From NCBI RefSeq assembly GCF_026343185.1, contig NZ_JAPEMA010000001.1, positions 2,046,001 through 2,110,000 of the forward strand: a DNA stretch of 64,000 nt, written 5' to 3'. Shown one piece after another: positions 41,727 to 49,774 of this stretch. This DNA comes from Streptomyces sp. NBC_00091. GTDB lineage: Bacteria; Actinomycetota; Actinomycetes; Streptomycetales; Streptomycetaceae. The position numbers were made by a program, and so were the translations under genes. Numbering within the stretch: the first letter of the stretch is position 1; the number at the start of each line of letters is the position of its first letter. The notes under the pieces are model-generated. The model saw only the letters and a list, made by a program, of their open reading frames with translations, was not told the DNA's origin and made no database searches.

Positions 41727-41858
41727 GGGGGCGGGGTGGGGTGTCGTCCGGGACTAAAACGAGATGAATTCGGCGCAAACCACCGCCCCGCAAACCAAGC
41801 ACCGCCAAGGCGCCGAACATCGAAGCCCGTCCCGGACGACACCCCACCCCGCCCCCGG
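41727..41858. repeat. Long-stem hairpin element (29-bp perfect inverted repeat)
   Basis: Arms 41727-41755 (from CGGGGGCGGGGTGGGGTGTC) and 41830-41858 are perfect reverse complements over 29 bases. Inside, TTCGGCGC (41770-41777) pairs with GCGCCGAA (41811-41818), so the whole 132 bases can fold as one bulged hairpin with an unpaired, A/C-rich loop (AAACCAAGCACC). It lies 42 bases upstream of the enoyl-CoA hydratase start. It could be a MITE, a structured RNA or a strong transcription barrier. Confidence 0.8.
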
Positions 41859-41899
41859 CCCCGACCCACCCGCAGCCACCACCACAGGAGCGCACCGCC

Positions 41900-42694
41900 A
41901 TGGACGAGATCCTGCACCGCGTAGACGCCAACGTCTCCTGGATCACCCTCAACCGCCCCGACGCCATGAACGCCCTCACCTGGGACCAACGCGAGCGCGT
42001 CATCGCCCTGCTCGCCGACGCCTCCGCCGACCCCGGCATCCGCGCCGTCGTCGTCACCGCCACCGGCAAGGGCTTCTGCGCGGGCGCCGACCTCCGGAGC
42101 AGCGGCCCCAGCAGCACCACCACCGACCGCGTCGTCGGCGACATCTCCCGCATGATCCGCCAAGGCGCCCAACGCCTCATCACCGCGGTCCTCGACTGCG
42201 AGAAACCCGTCATCGCCGCGGTCAACGGCACCGCCGCCGGCATCGGCGCCCACCTCGCCCTCGCCTGCGACCTCGTCATCGCCGCCGAACCGGCCCGCTT
42301 CATCGAGGTGTTCGTCCGCCGCGGCCTCGTCCCCGACGGCGGCGGCGCCTACCTCCTCCCCCGCCTCCTCGGCCCGCAGAAGGCCAAGGAACTGCTGTTC
42401 TTCGGCGACGCGGTCCCCGCCCAGGAGGCCGCCCGCCTCGGCCTGGTCAACAAGGTGGTCCCGGCCGACGAACTGGAGGCGGCCGCCCGCGACTGGGCGG
42501 AGCGCCTCGCCCAGGGCCCCACCCGCGCCCTCGCGCTCACGAAGCAGCTGGTCAACGCCTCCCTGGACAGCGACCGGGCGACGGCGCTCGCCGCCGAGGC
42601 CACCGCCCAGGAGCTCAACATGGCCACCGCCGACGCGAACGAGGGCGTGGCCGGCTTCGTGGAGCGCCGCACACCGAAGTACCTGGGCCGCTAA
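41900..42694 (+). CDS. Enoyl-CoA hydratase/isomerase (crotonase) family protein
   Basis: 264 residues. Crotonase features: WITLNRPDAMNALTWDQRER at 15-35, the oxyanion-hole GKGFCAGADLRSSG near 57-70, and VNGTAAGIGAHLALACDLVI near 108-127. The ECH catalytic Glu pair is partly replaced in this type (RFIEVFVRRGLVPDGGGAYL), so hydratase or another crotonase reaction is possible. CACAGGAG lies 9 bases before the ATG. The gene is downstream of the acyl-CoA synthetase but separated by the hairpin element. Confidence 0.9.
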   Translation: MDEILHRVDANVSWITLNRPDAMNALTWDQRERVIALLADASADPGIRAVVVTATGKGFCAGADLRSSGPSSTTTDRVVGDISRMIRQGAQRLITAVLDCEKPVIAAVNGTAAGIGAHLALACDLVIAAEPARFIEVFVRRGLVPDGGGAYLLPRLLGPQKAKELLFFGDAVPAQEAARLGLVNKVVPADELEAAARDWAERLAQGPTRALALTKQLVNASLDSDRATALAAEATAQELNMATADANEGVAGFVERRTPKYLGR

Positions 42695-42709
42695 CCCACC
42701 AACGGGCCC

Positions 42710-43504
42710 CTACATCCGCGGATTCGGCTTCAGCAGCGCGAACACCGCCCCCGCCGGGTCGGCGCCCCACGCGATCCGCCCGACGTCCGGCACGTTCGCC
42801 GCCGGCATCAGCACCCCGCCGCCGTTCGCCTCGATCGCCGCGACGGTGGCGTCCACGTCCGCCACGTGGAAGTACGGCACCCACCGCGGCACCATGGCCG
42901 ACGCCCCGCCCGCGCCCTCACCCTGCGGCGCCACCCCGCCGAAGGACGTCTCGCGCTGGTCGCCGTCGGCGGTGCTCAGCACCCGGTACGTCATCCCGGG
43001 CGCCTCCATCTCCTCGGACCGCCACCCGAACAGCCCGCCGTAGAAGGCGAGGGCCGCGTCCGGGTCCGGTACGTGCAGCTCCGCCCACACCAGGCTGTTC
43101 TCGGCGGAGGCCAGCTCCAGTCCGGCGTTCTTCCCCGGCTGCCAGCAGGCGAACTCCGCGCCCTGCGGGTCGGTGAACTGCCCCATCCAGCCCTCCCCCA
43201 TGACGTCCATGGGCTCCGTCCGCACCCGGCCGCCCGCGGCCTGCACCACGCGGGCCGTGCTCTGGATGTCCGGGGTGTTGAAGTACAGCATCCACGCGGA
43301 CGTCGCCCCCTCGTCGGTGAGCGGGCCGATCGCGGCCACGGTCTTCCCGTCCACCTGGAAGAACCCGTACCCCCCGGCCTCGGGTCCGGCGGAGACGAAC
43401 CGCCACCCGAGGACGGCTTCGTAGAAGGCCGCCGCCCGGGGCACGTCGGGGCTCCCGAGGTCGAGCCAGTTGGGCGATCCGGTACGGAAGTCGGTGCCGA
43501 GCAT
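42710..43504 (-). CDS. VOC family protein, two-domain
   Basis: 264 residues with two VOC modules: SPNWLDLGSPDVPRAAAFYE to about 125, and NSLVWAELHVPDPDAALAFY to about 260, each closing with a GAEFACW/GAVFALL strand. It resembles the protein at 431-1282 in length and layout. GGAGG lies before the ATG (43504); a longer reading upstream lacks support. It converges on the enoyl-CoA hydratase gene with a 15-base gap. Function unknown. Confidence 0.87.
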   Translation of the reverse strand: MLGTDFRTGSPNWLDLGSPDVPRAAAFYEAVLGWRFVSAGPEAGGYGFFQVDGKTVAAIGPLTDEGATSAWMLYFNTPDIQSTARVVQAAGGRVRTEPMDVMGEGWMGQFTDPQGAEFACWQPGKNAGLELASAENSLVWAELHVPDPDAALAFYGGLFGWRSEEMEAPGMTYRVLSTADGDQRETSFGGVAPQGEGAGGASAMVPRWVPYFHVADVDATVAAIEANGGGVLMPAANVPDVGRIAWGADPAGAVFALLKPNPRM

Positions 43505-43830
43505 GGGAGTCCTCCAGCGGGTGCGGCGACACGGTCGCTGGCCACCATGCCCACCCCCCGCCCCCGCGACCGCGTACGGCCCTGCACGCCCGGGCGGATT
43601 CACCCGATCGGCGGGCCCGCCACGCCCAGCGATCAGGGCCGGACACCCCCCAGCACCATCCCGACCCCGGCACCATCCCGACCCCGGCGACCGGCAGCAC
43701 CGCGAGCCCGGCGACCCAGGCCCACATCAGGCCGAAGGGGAGCCCGCGCCGCGGCGGTGACCGGCAGGGCGAACCACCCCACACCCACCCCTTCCCATCT
43801 GACGAACCGTCAGCTTCAATCGTCCATGTG
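43505..43830. other. Divergent intergenic region between the VOC and flavin reductase genes
   Basis: About 326 bases without a supported gene. It contains a direct repeat (CACCATCCCGACCCCGG twice, about 43659-43692) and, at its right end, the CTGACG operator (43799-43813). Confidence 0.5.
43799..43813. promoter_or_regulatory. Putative TetR-type operator upstream of the flavin reductase gene
   Basis: CTGACGAACCGTCAG: perfect 6-base arms around AAC, ending 17 bases before the start at 43831. Confidence 0.68.
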
Positions 43831-44445
43831 ATGGGACACGCAGGGATGGCGGCCACCGTCGTCCGATACCTCAGGTCAGCCGGCTCCCCCACCTCGGCCG
43901 GACACGTCGACGCCCTGCCCCGCCCCGACCTGCGGGCCGTCGGCGAGGACGAGCGCGCGCCCGTCAGCCCCGCCGAGTTCCGGGCCGTACTGGGCAACTT
44001 CGCGAGCGGGGTCACGATCATCACCGCCCCGGCCGCGGACGGCGAGGAGGGCCCGGCCGGCTTCGCCTGCCAGTCCTTCGCCTCGCTCTCCCTCGACCCG
44101 CCCCTGGTCACCTTCATGGTGGCCCGTACGTCGACCACCTGGCCGCGGATCGCCCGCGCCGGGGTGTTCTGCGTCAACATCCTCGGCGCCGGGCAGGGCG
44201 AGCTGTGCCGGGCCTTCGCGGTGAGCGGCGCCGACAAGTTCGCCGGGGTGCCGCACCGGCCCGCACCCGCGACCGGATCCCCGCAGCTGGACGACGTACC
44301 GGCCTGGATCGACTGCCGGATCCATGCCGTCCACACCGGCGGGGACCACCTGATCGTCGTGGGCCGCGTCGAGGCCATGGGCGCCGCCGGCGAGGGCGAC
44401 CCGCTCCTCTTCCACAAGGGCCGCTTCGGCCGCCTGGCCGACTGA
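43831..44445 (+). CDS. Flavin reductase family protein (FMN-binding split barrel)
   Basis: 204 residues. The flavin reductase-like domain starts near residue 45: VSPAEFRAVLGNFASGVTII, then GFACQSFASLSLDPPLVTFM (FMN-binding), TWPRIARAGVFCVNIL and HLIVVGRVEAMG; it ends LLFHKGRFGRLAD. Such proteins supply reduced flavin to a two-component monooxygenase. The LLM or FMO-type partner is not obvious in this unit. The start is ambiguous: GTG 43828, ATG 43831 and ATG 43846 are all close and none has a good ribosome-binding site, so a leaderless transcript is possible. Confidence 0.88.
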   Translation: MGHAGMAATVVRYLRSAGSPTSAGHVDALPRPDLRAVGEDERAPVSPAEFRAVLGNFASGVTIITAPAADGEEGPAGFACQSFASLSLDPPLVTFMVARTSTTWPRIARAGVFCVNILGAGQGELCRAFAVSGADKFAGVPHRPAPATGSPQLDDVPAWIDCRIHAVHTGGDHLIVVGRVEAMGAAGEGDPLLFHKGRFGRLAD

Positions 44446-44561
44446 CCCACACCGGGCCCGGGCACCCGTACGCACACCGGACCCGCACCGGGGCCGCACC
44501 GGGGCCGGGGCCGGGGCCACCCGGTACGCACCCGTACGCGCACCGGGCCCACCCCCCACCC

Positions 44562-45629
44562 TCAGAACGTGAGCACCCCCCGCGCCACCCGCCCGTGCTG
44601 CGCGTCGTCCACGGCCTTGGCGAAGTCCTCCACCGGGTAGACCTCCGTCACCAGCTCGTCCAGCAGCAGCTTCCCCTGCCGGTACAGCTCGGCGTACAGC
44701 GCGATGTCGCGCTGGGGCCGCGAGGACCCGTACCGGCAGCCCATGATCGTCTTGTCCAGGTACAGGGACGAGACCAGGAACGACGCCTCCTCCCTGAAGC
44801 CCGGCACCCCGAGCAGCACCGCCTGCCCGTGCCGGTCGAGGAGGTCGACGGCCTGGCGGATCAGCTTGACGTTGCCCACGCACTCGAAGGCGTGGTCGGC
44901 GCCCGTCGGCAGGATCTCCCGCACCGCCGCCGAGGAGTCGGGAACGGCGGAGGCGTCGATGAAGTGGGTGGCGCCGAACTGCCGGGCCACCGCCTCCTTC
45001 GCCGGGTTCGCGTCCACCGCCACGATCGTCGTGGCCCCCGCGATCCGGGCGCCCTGGAGGACGTTCAGCCCGATCCCGCCGGTGCCGATGACGACCACCG
45101 TCTCCCCCCGGTCCACCCTGGCCCGGTTCAGCACCGCCCCCACGCCCGTCAGCACCCCGCAGCCGATCAGCGCGGCCGAGGTCAGCGGGATGTCCTCGGG
45201 GATCTTCACCGCCTGCACGGCCTTGACGAGGGTCCGTTCCGCGAAGGCCGAGTTGGAGGCGAACTGGAACAGCGGCTGCCCGCCCCGCGAGAAGGGCTGC
45301 CCCGGCATCCCGATCGCCTTGCGGCACATCGTCGGCCGGCCGCGGTCGCAGTCCGCGCACGCCCCGCAGTTGGCGAGGGTGGACAGCGACACGTGATCAC
45401 CGGGCGCCACGTGCGTCACCCCCGGCCCCACCGCCTCGACCACACCCGCCCCCTCGTGCCCGAGCACGACCGGCGGCGGGAAGGGGATCGTCCCGTCGAT
45501 CACCGACAGGTCGCTGTGGCACAGCCCGGCCGCCGCTATCGCGACCAGCACCTCCCCCGGCCCGGGGTCCCGGATCTCCAGGTCCCCGACCACCTGGGCC
45601 TGCTTGCCGTCGAACACGACGCCTCTCAC
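44562..45629 (-). CDS. Zinc-dependent alcohol dehydrogenase (MDR family)
   Basis: 355 residues from GTG, overlapping the ACAD stop codon (GTGA). Catalytic zinc ligands: Cys in GLCHSDLSV near residue 37, GHEGAGVVEAVG near 60. Structural zinc: CGACADCDRGRPTMC near 90-104. Cofactor binding: VVIGTGGIGLNVLQGARIAG near 175-195. It oxidises an alcohol intermediate, presumably with NAD(+). Co-translation with the ACAD suggests it acts on the same acyl-CoA-derived compound. Confidence 0.92.
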   Translation of the reverse strand: MRGVVFDGKQAQVVGDLEIRDPGPGEVLVAIAAAGLCHSDLSVIDGTIPFPPPVVLGHEGAGVVEAVGPGVTHVAPGDHVSLSTLANCGACADCDRGRPTMCRKAIGMPGQPFSRGGQPLFQFASNSAFAERTLVKAVQAVKIPEDIPLTSAALIGCGVLTGVGAVLNRARVDRGETVVVIGTGGIGLNVLQGARIAGATTIVAVDANPAKEAVARQFGATHFIDASAVPDSSAAVREILPTGADHAFECVGNVKLIRQAVDLLDRHGQAVLLGVPGFREEASFLVSSLYLDKTIMGCRYGSSRPQRDIALYAELYRQGKLLLDELVTEVYPVEDFAKAVDDAQHGRVARGVLTF

Positions 45630-46819
45630 CTGGGCTCCTTAGGCAGGCCGAGCACCCGCTCGGCGATGATGTTCCGCTGGATCTCGTCCGAGCCGCCGTA
45701 GATCGTGTCGGCCCGGGTGAACAGGAACAGGCGCTGCTCCTCGTCGAGCCCGCGTTCGTACGGCGCCCCGTGCGCCCAGAGCCCCGGCCCGGCCGTCGCC
45801 ACCGCGCCCCGCACCGCCACCGCCAGCTCCCCGAGCCGCCGGTGCCACCCGCCCCACAGCAGCTTCGCCACGCTGGGCGCGCCCGGCCCGCCCTCGGCGC
45901 CGAGGGTGCGCAGCGCGTTCCACCGCATGGTGCGCAGCTCGGCCCACTGCCGGACGAGGCGCTCGCGCAGGACCGGATCCGGCGCGCCCGAAGCCGCGTA
46001 GGCCCGGACCACCCGCTCCAGTTCGGCCGCGAAGCCGATCTGCTGGACGAGCGTGGAGACGCCCCTTTCCAGGGCGAGCAGGCCCATGGCCACGGCCCAG
46101 CCGTTGCCCTCGCCGCCGACGACCTCGGAGGCGACGGCGCCGTCGAGGAAGACCTCGTTGAACTCGGCGGTGCCCGACATCTGCCGGATCGGCCGGACGT
46201 CGACCTTGCCCGGCTGGTCCATCCGTACGAGGAGGAAGGACAGCCCCCGGTGCCGCTGGGACCCGGCCTCGGTCCGCGCCAGGACGAAGCACCAGTCGGC
46301 GTCCTGGGCAAGGGAGGTCCAGATCTTCTGCCCGGTGACGCGCAGCAGCCCGTCCGCGCGGTCGCGTACGGCCGCCGTGCGCAGGCCGGCCAGGTCCGAT
46401 CCGGCGCCCGGTTCGGAGTACCCCTGGCACCACAGCTCCTCGCCGCGGGCGATGGCGGGCAGGAAGCGGTCCTTCTGCTCCGGGGAGCCGTAGGCGATCA
46501 GCGTCGGTGCGAGGAGGTTCTCGCCGATGTGGCCGACCCGTGCGGGGGCGCGCGCGGCCGCGTACTCCTCGGCCCACACCACCTGTCCGGTGAGGGAGAG
46601 CGGGCGGTTGCCGTACCCCTGTTCCGCCCAGCCCTGGCCGATCCAGCCGCCGCGGCCCAGCTCGCGCTCCCACGCGCGCCGGGTCTCGACCCCCTCGTGC
46701 TCACTGCCGGGCCCGCCGAGGCCGATGGCCTCCTCGTACGGGCCCACGAGGTGCTCCGCCAGCCACGCCCGGGCGCGCCCGCGCAGCTCCTCGTCCTCGG
46801 CGCCGAAGCCGAAGTCCAT
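45626..46819 (-). CDS. Acyl-CoA dehydrogenase family protein (second subunit type)
   Basis: 397 residues. MDFGFGAEDEELRGRARAWL begins the N-terminal domain. WCQGYSEPGAGSDLAGLRTA is the FAD-side motif, GQKIWTSLAQDADW the substrate loop and FTRADTIYGGSDEIQRNIIA the C-terminal motif. The region around 245-265 (ALERGVSTLVQQIGFAAEL) may hold the general base. Complementary to the ACAD at 2803-4044, as in FadE heterotetramers such as ChsE1-ChsE2; pairing is inferred. The ATG has GGGGAC upstream. Followed by the Zn-ADH and preceded by the SDR gene (14-base gap). Confidence 0.92.
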   Translation of the reverse strand: MDFGFGAEDEELRGRARAWLAEHLVGPYEEAIGLGGPGSEHEGVETRRAWERELGRGGWIGQGWAEQGYGNRPLSLTGQVVWAEEYAAARAPARVGHIGENLLAPTLIAYGSPEQKDRFLPAIARGEELWCQGYSEPGAGSDLAGLRTAAVRDRADGLLRVTGQKIWTSLAQDADWCFVLARTEAGSQRHRGLSFLLVRMDQPGKVDVRPIRQMSGTAEFNEVFLDGAVASEVVGGEGNGWAVAMGLLALERGVSTLVQQIGFAAELERVVRAYAASGAPDPVLRERLVRQWAELRTMRWNALRTLGAEGGPGAPSVAKLLWGGWHRRLGELAVAVRGAVATAGPGLWAHGAPYERGLDEEQRLFLFTRADTIYGGSDEIQRNIIAERVLGLPKEPR

Positions 46820-46833
46820 GTCCCCGTGCCCCC

Positions 46834-47745
46834 TTACGCGTTGGGGCGGTCCTTGGCGGCCGCCGCCTTGGCCATGGCCTCCAGCTGCGCGAGCATCGGC
46901 ATCGGGTCGGTGCCCACCGTCCCGGGCAGGAAGTCGGCGATCTTCTCGGGGGTCCAGGAGCCTTCGGCGTAGCCGGCGCGCAGTTCGCGCGGCTGCGCCC
47001 AGACGGCGATCTTGGGGCCGGCGATCGTGTAGACCTGCCCGGTGATGCCCTCCTCCTTGGCCCGGTCGCTGAGCAGGTAGGTCACGAGCGCGGCGACGTC
47101 CTCCGGCTCCCCGATCTCCTTGAGCTCCATCGGCACGTTCGCCGACATCCGCGTCCGCGCGACGGGCGCGACGGCGTTGGCGGTGACCCCGTACTTGTTC
47201 AGCCCGAGCGCGGCGCTGCGTACGAGGGAGATGATCCCGCCCTTGGCGGCGCTGTAGTTGGCCTGGGCGACGGAGCCCTGGTGGTTGCCGCTGGTGAAGC
47301 CGATGAGGGTGCCGCCGCCCTGCCGCCGCATCACGGCGGAGGCGGCGCGGAAGACGGTGAACGTGCCCTTCAGGTGGGTGGCGACGACGGGGTCCCACTC
47401 CTCCTCGGACATGTTGAAGAGCATCCGCTCGCGCAGGATGCCGGCGACGCAGACCACCCCGTCGATGCGCCCGTACCGGGCGAGGGCGGTGTCGACGATG
47501 CGTTGTCCGCCCGCCATGGTGGAGATGTCGTCGGCGACGGCGACGGCCTCCCCGCCGGCGGCGGTGATCTCCTTCACCACCCCCTCGGCGATCTCGCTGG
47601 TCGGCTCCCCGCCCTCGATCCCCACCCCGTAGTCGTTGACGACGACCTTGGCGCCCTCGGCGGCGGCGGCGAGGGCGACGGCCCGGCCGATGCCCCGGCC
47701 GGCGCCGGTGACGGCGACGACCTTCCCTGTCAAGAAGTTCCCCAC
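46834..47745 (-). CDS. SDR family oxidoreductase (hydroxyacyl-CoA/17-beta-HSD-like)
   Basis: 303 residues. VVAVTGAGRGIGRAVALAAA (residues 9-28, TGxxxGIG), VNDYGVGIEGG, and the catalytic tetrad seen in FTSGNHQGSVAQANYSAAKG with Tyr and Lys near 165-169. The extension after 250 (EGSWTPEKIADFLPGT) resembles the SDR part of multifunctional enzyme type 2, which oxidises (3R)-hydroxyacyl-CoA. A dehydrogenation step after hydration fits. First gene of the SDR-ACAD-ADH unit, with a CTGACG palindrome just upstream. Confidence 0.9.
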   Translation of the reverse strand: MGNFLTGKVVAVTGAGRGIGRAVALAAAAEGAKVVVNDYGVGIEGGEPTSEIAEGVVKEITAAGGEAVAVADDISTMAGGQRIVDTALARYGRIDGVVCVAGILRERMLFNMSEEEWDPVVATHLKGTFTVFRAASAVMRRQGGGTLIGFTSGNHQGSVAQANYSAAKGGIISLVRSAALGLNKYGVTANAVAPVARTRMSANVPMELKEIGEPEDVAALVTYLLSDRAKEEGITGQVYTIAGPKIAVWAQPRELRAGYAEGSWTPEKIADFLPGTVGTDPMPMLAQLEAMAKAAAAKDRPNA

Positions 47746-47767
47746 GCCCGACCCCTTCCCGCGTTTT

Positions 47768-47782
47768 CTGACGGTCCGTTAG
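47768..47782. promoter_or_regulatory. Putative TetR-type operator between the SDR and cyclase genes
   Basis: CTGACGGTCCGTTAG: arms with one mismatch, in the 88-base divergent region, 23 bases from the SDR start and 52 bases from the cyclase start. It could control both. Confidence 0.6.
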
Positions 47783-47833
47783 ATTCTATGACCAGTCAGA
47801 TCCCTTCACACAAGCCCTAGGAGCTGATGGCCG

Positions 47834-48760
47834 GTGACCCTCCCCCCCGAGTTCCACGACATCGCCAAGCGGATCAACAACTGGGGCCGCTGGGGCGCCG
47901 ACGACGAGATCGGGACCCTGAACCTGATCACCGACGAGGTCGTACGGGCAGCCGCGGCCGAGGTCCGCACCGGCCGCCGCATCCCCCTCGCCCTCCCGCT
48001 CAAGGAGGACGGGGTGCAGGCGGGCCTGATCCCCGGGCGGATCAACCCGCTGCACACGATGGTGCAGATCAACCAGGAGATCTTCGGGCCGGGCACGGTG
48101 GCGTGCAGCGACGACGCCGTGACGATGGGGCTCCAGTCGGCCACCCACTGGGACGCCCTGACCCACGTCTCGCACTCGGGCAGGATCTACAACGGCCGCC
48201 CGGCCTCCTCGATCACCGCGCACTCCCGCGCCCTGTTCAGCGGCATCGAGAAGGCGACGCCCATCGTCTCGCGCGGGGTCCTCCTGGACGTGGCGCGCGC
48301 CAAGGGCCTGGACCGCCTCCCGGGCGACCACGCGGTCACCCCGGAAGACCTGGCGGAGGCGGAGGAGTTCGGTGGAGTGACGGTCCGCCCGGGGGACATC
48401 GTCCTCGTCCGCACCGGCCAGATCCAGGTCTACCTGGCGGGCGACAAGCACGGCTACGGCTTCCCCTCGCCCGGCCTCTCCGTCCGCACCCCGGAGTGGT
48501 TCCACGCCCGGGACGTGGCGGCCGTCGCGAACGACACGCTCACCTTCGAGATCTTCCCGCCCGAGATCGAGAACCTCTGGCTGCCGGTGCACGCCCTCGA
48601 CCTGGTCGAGATGGGCATGCACCAGGGCCAGAACTGGAACCTCGAAGCCCTGTCCACAGCCTGTGCGGAAGCCGGCCGCCACAGCTTCCTGCTCTCCGCG
48701 ATGCCGGAACCTTTCGTCGGCGGCACCGGCACCCCGGTGGCACCGGTCGCGGTCCTCTGA
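47834..48760 (+). CDS. Cyclase family protein (kynurenine formamidase-like metal hydrolase)
   Basis: 308 residues from GTG. NNWGRWGADDEIGTLNLITD at 15-35 and ATHWDALTHVSHSGRIYNG near 100-120 contain the HxDxxxH-like metal motif (HWDALTH) of the cyclase/KynB family. AGDIVLVRTG-type VRPGDIVLVRTGQ and the closing LPVHALDLVEMGMHQGQNWN complete the fold. It hydrolyses an amide, ester or lactone. In this unit it could open a ring or lactone of the substrate. The gene is divergent from the SDR gene across the operator. Confidence 0.88.
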   Translation: MTLPPEFHDIAKRINNWGRWGADDEIGTLNLITDEVVRAAAAEVRTGRRIPLALPLKEDGVQAGLIPGRINPLHTMVQINQEIFGPGTVACSDDAVTMGLQSATHWDALTHVSHSGRIYNGRPASSITAHSRALFSGIEKATPIVSRGVLLDVARAKGLDRLPGDHAVTPEDLAEAEEFGGVTVRPGDIVLVRTGQIQVYLAGDKHGYGFPSPGLSVRTPEWFHARDVAAVANDTLTFEIFPPEIENLWLPVHALDLVEMGMHQGQNWNLEALSTACAEAGRHSFLLSAMPEPFVGGTGTPVAPVAVL

Positions 48761-49023
48761 CCCGCCGCATCACGCCACGCACCGACCGCTCTCCGCCCAC
48801 ACCCGCACCGGCCAGCCAAAACAATGCATGTACCACACATCTGATCGAAAACAGCTGTGCCGCGTGGGACGGACACACTGTGGAGGTATCCGCCCAAGAG
48901 CCGTGAGTCGACCGATTCCCCCCTTCATGACATGTCCCGATTTCGGAACGATGAGTCCCGCGACTCCCAGGCCACCGCCACGAGCGGTTGGCTTCCTGGC
49001 TGCCGAAGAAGAGGGGAACAACC

Positions 49024-49557
49024 ATGTCACCGCGCAGGATCCTCGCGATGATGACCGCGACCGCGGCACTGATCGCGGGCCCGGTACTGACCGCCGAGGC
49101 CTCGACCTCACCGCAGACCACCTTCTCCCAGCAGACCCGCGCCGCCGGGCTGACCGCCGCCCAGGCGGCCCAGCTCCAGCAGCGGGTCGACACCGTCCTC
49201 GCCACGGACGCGCAGGCCCGCCAGGTCTCCGCGAACAAACTGACCATCGCCGGCGGAGACCTGGTCCTCAGGGCCCCGGGCCAGCGCGAAACCCGCGACC
49301 TGGCCGCCCCGGACGCGGCCCTGGCCTGCGCCAACGGCCACCTGTGCATCAAGGACGGCACCGGCAGCACCTACGACTACTACTACTGCGGCTACTACGA
49401 CTTCAGCGGCGTCGGCGACGGGACCTTCAACAACAACCAGAGCTCGGGCACCCGGGCCCGCTTCTACAACCAGAACGGCAGCGAGCGCTGGTCGAACGTC
49501 GCCAAGGACACCGGCACGGCGGCCTGGAGCCCCGTCTACCACATCCGCCCCTGCTGA
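49024..49557 (+). CDS. Secreted peptidase inhibitor family I36 protein
   Basis: 177 residues. A signal peptide (MSPRRILAMMTATAALIAGP to about AEA, residue 24), a helical propeptide-like linker rich in Gln/Ala (QAAQLQQRVDTVLATDAQAR), and a C-terminal crystallin-type domain with CANGHLCIKDGTGSTYDYYY, CGYYDFSG and IRPC. This matches the SMPI/I36 type of metalloproteinase inhibitors. The four Cys should form two disulfides. AGGGG is 8-9 bases before the ATG. The 263-base gap before it has no gene; it holds CACATCTGATCGAAAACAGC-like AT-richer DNA around 48835-48860, a possible promoter. Confidence 0.82.
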   Translation: MSPRRILAMMTATAALIAGPVLTAEASTSPQTTFSQQTRAAGLTAAQAAQLQQRVDTVLATDAQARQVSANKLTIAGGDLVLRAPGQRETRDLAAPDAALACANGHLCIKDGTGSTYDYYYCGYYDFSGVGDGTFNNNQSSGTRARFYNQNGSERWSNVAKDTGTAAWSPVYHIRPC

Positions 49558-49774
49558 CCCCGCCCCCGTAAGCCCACCCGCCCGTGCCCCGCCCCCTCCG
49601 GCGCCGGCACGGGCGCCTCCACTCACGTCATCGCTCCCGAACCGGCCGGACGAGACCCAGCTCACACCCCGAACCCCCGGAGCGGTGTCACGTTCCGCCG
49701 CACCCGCCTGTCCCATCCGCAGAGGGGCATCCGCACGGAGCCCCGCAGGGCCGTGCAGGCGGGGGAGAACCGAC

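Noticed and set aside
4205..48760. Naming the regulon a steroid degradation cluster
   Set aside because: Ltp2-, DUF35- and FadE-like genes fit, but no ring-degradation genes, KshA/B, Mce transporter or P450 are present, so the substrate stays open.
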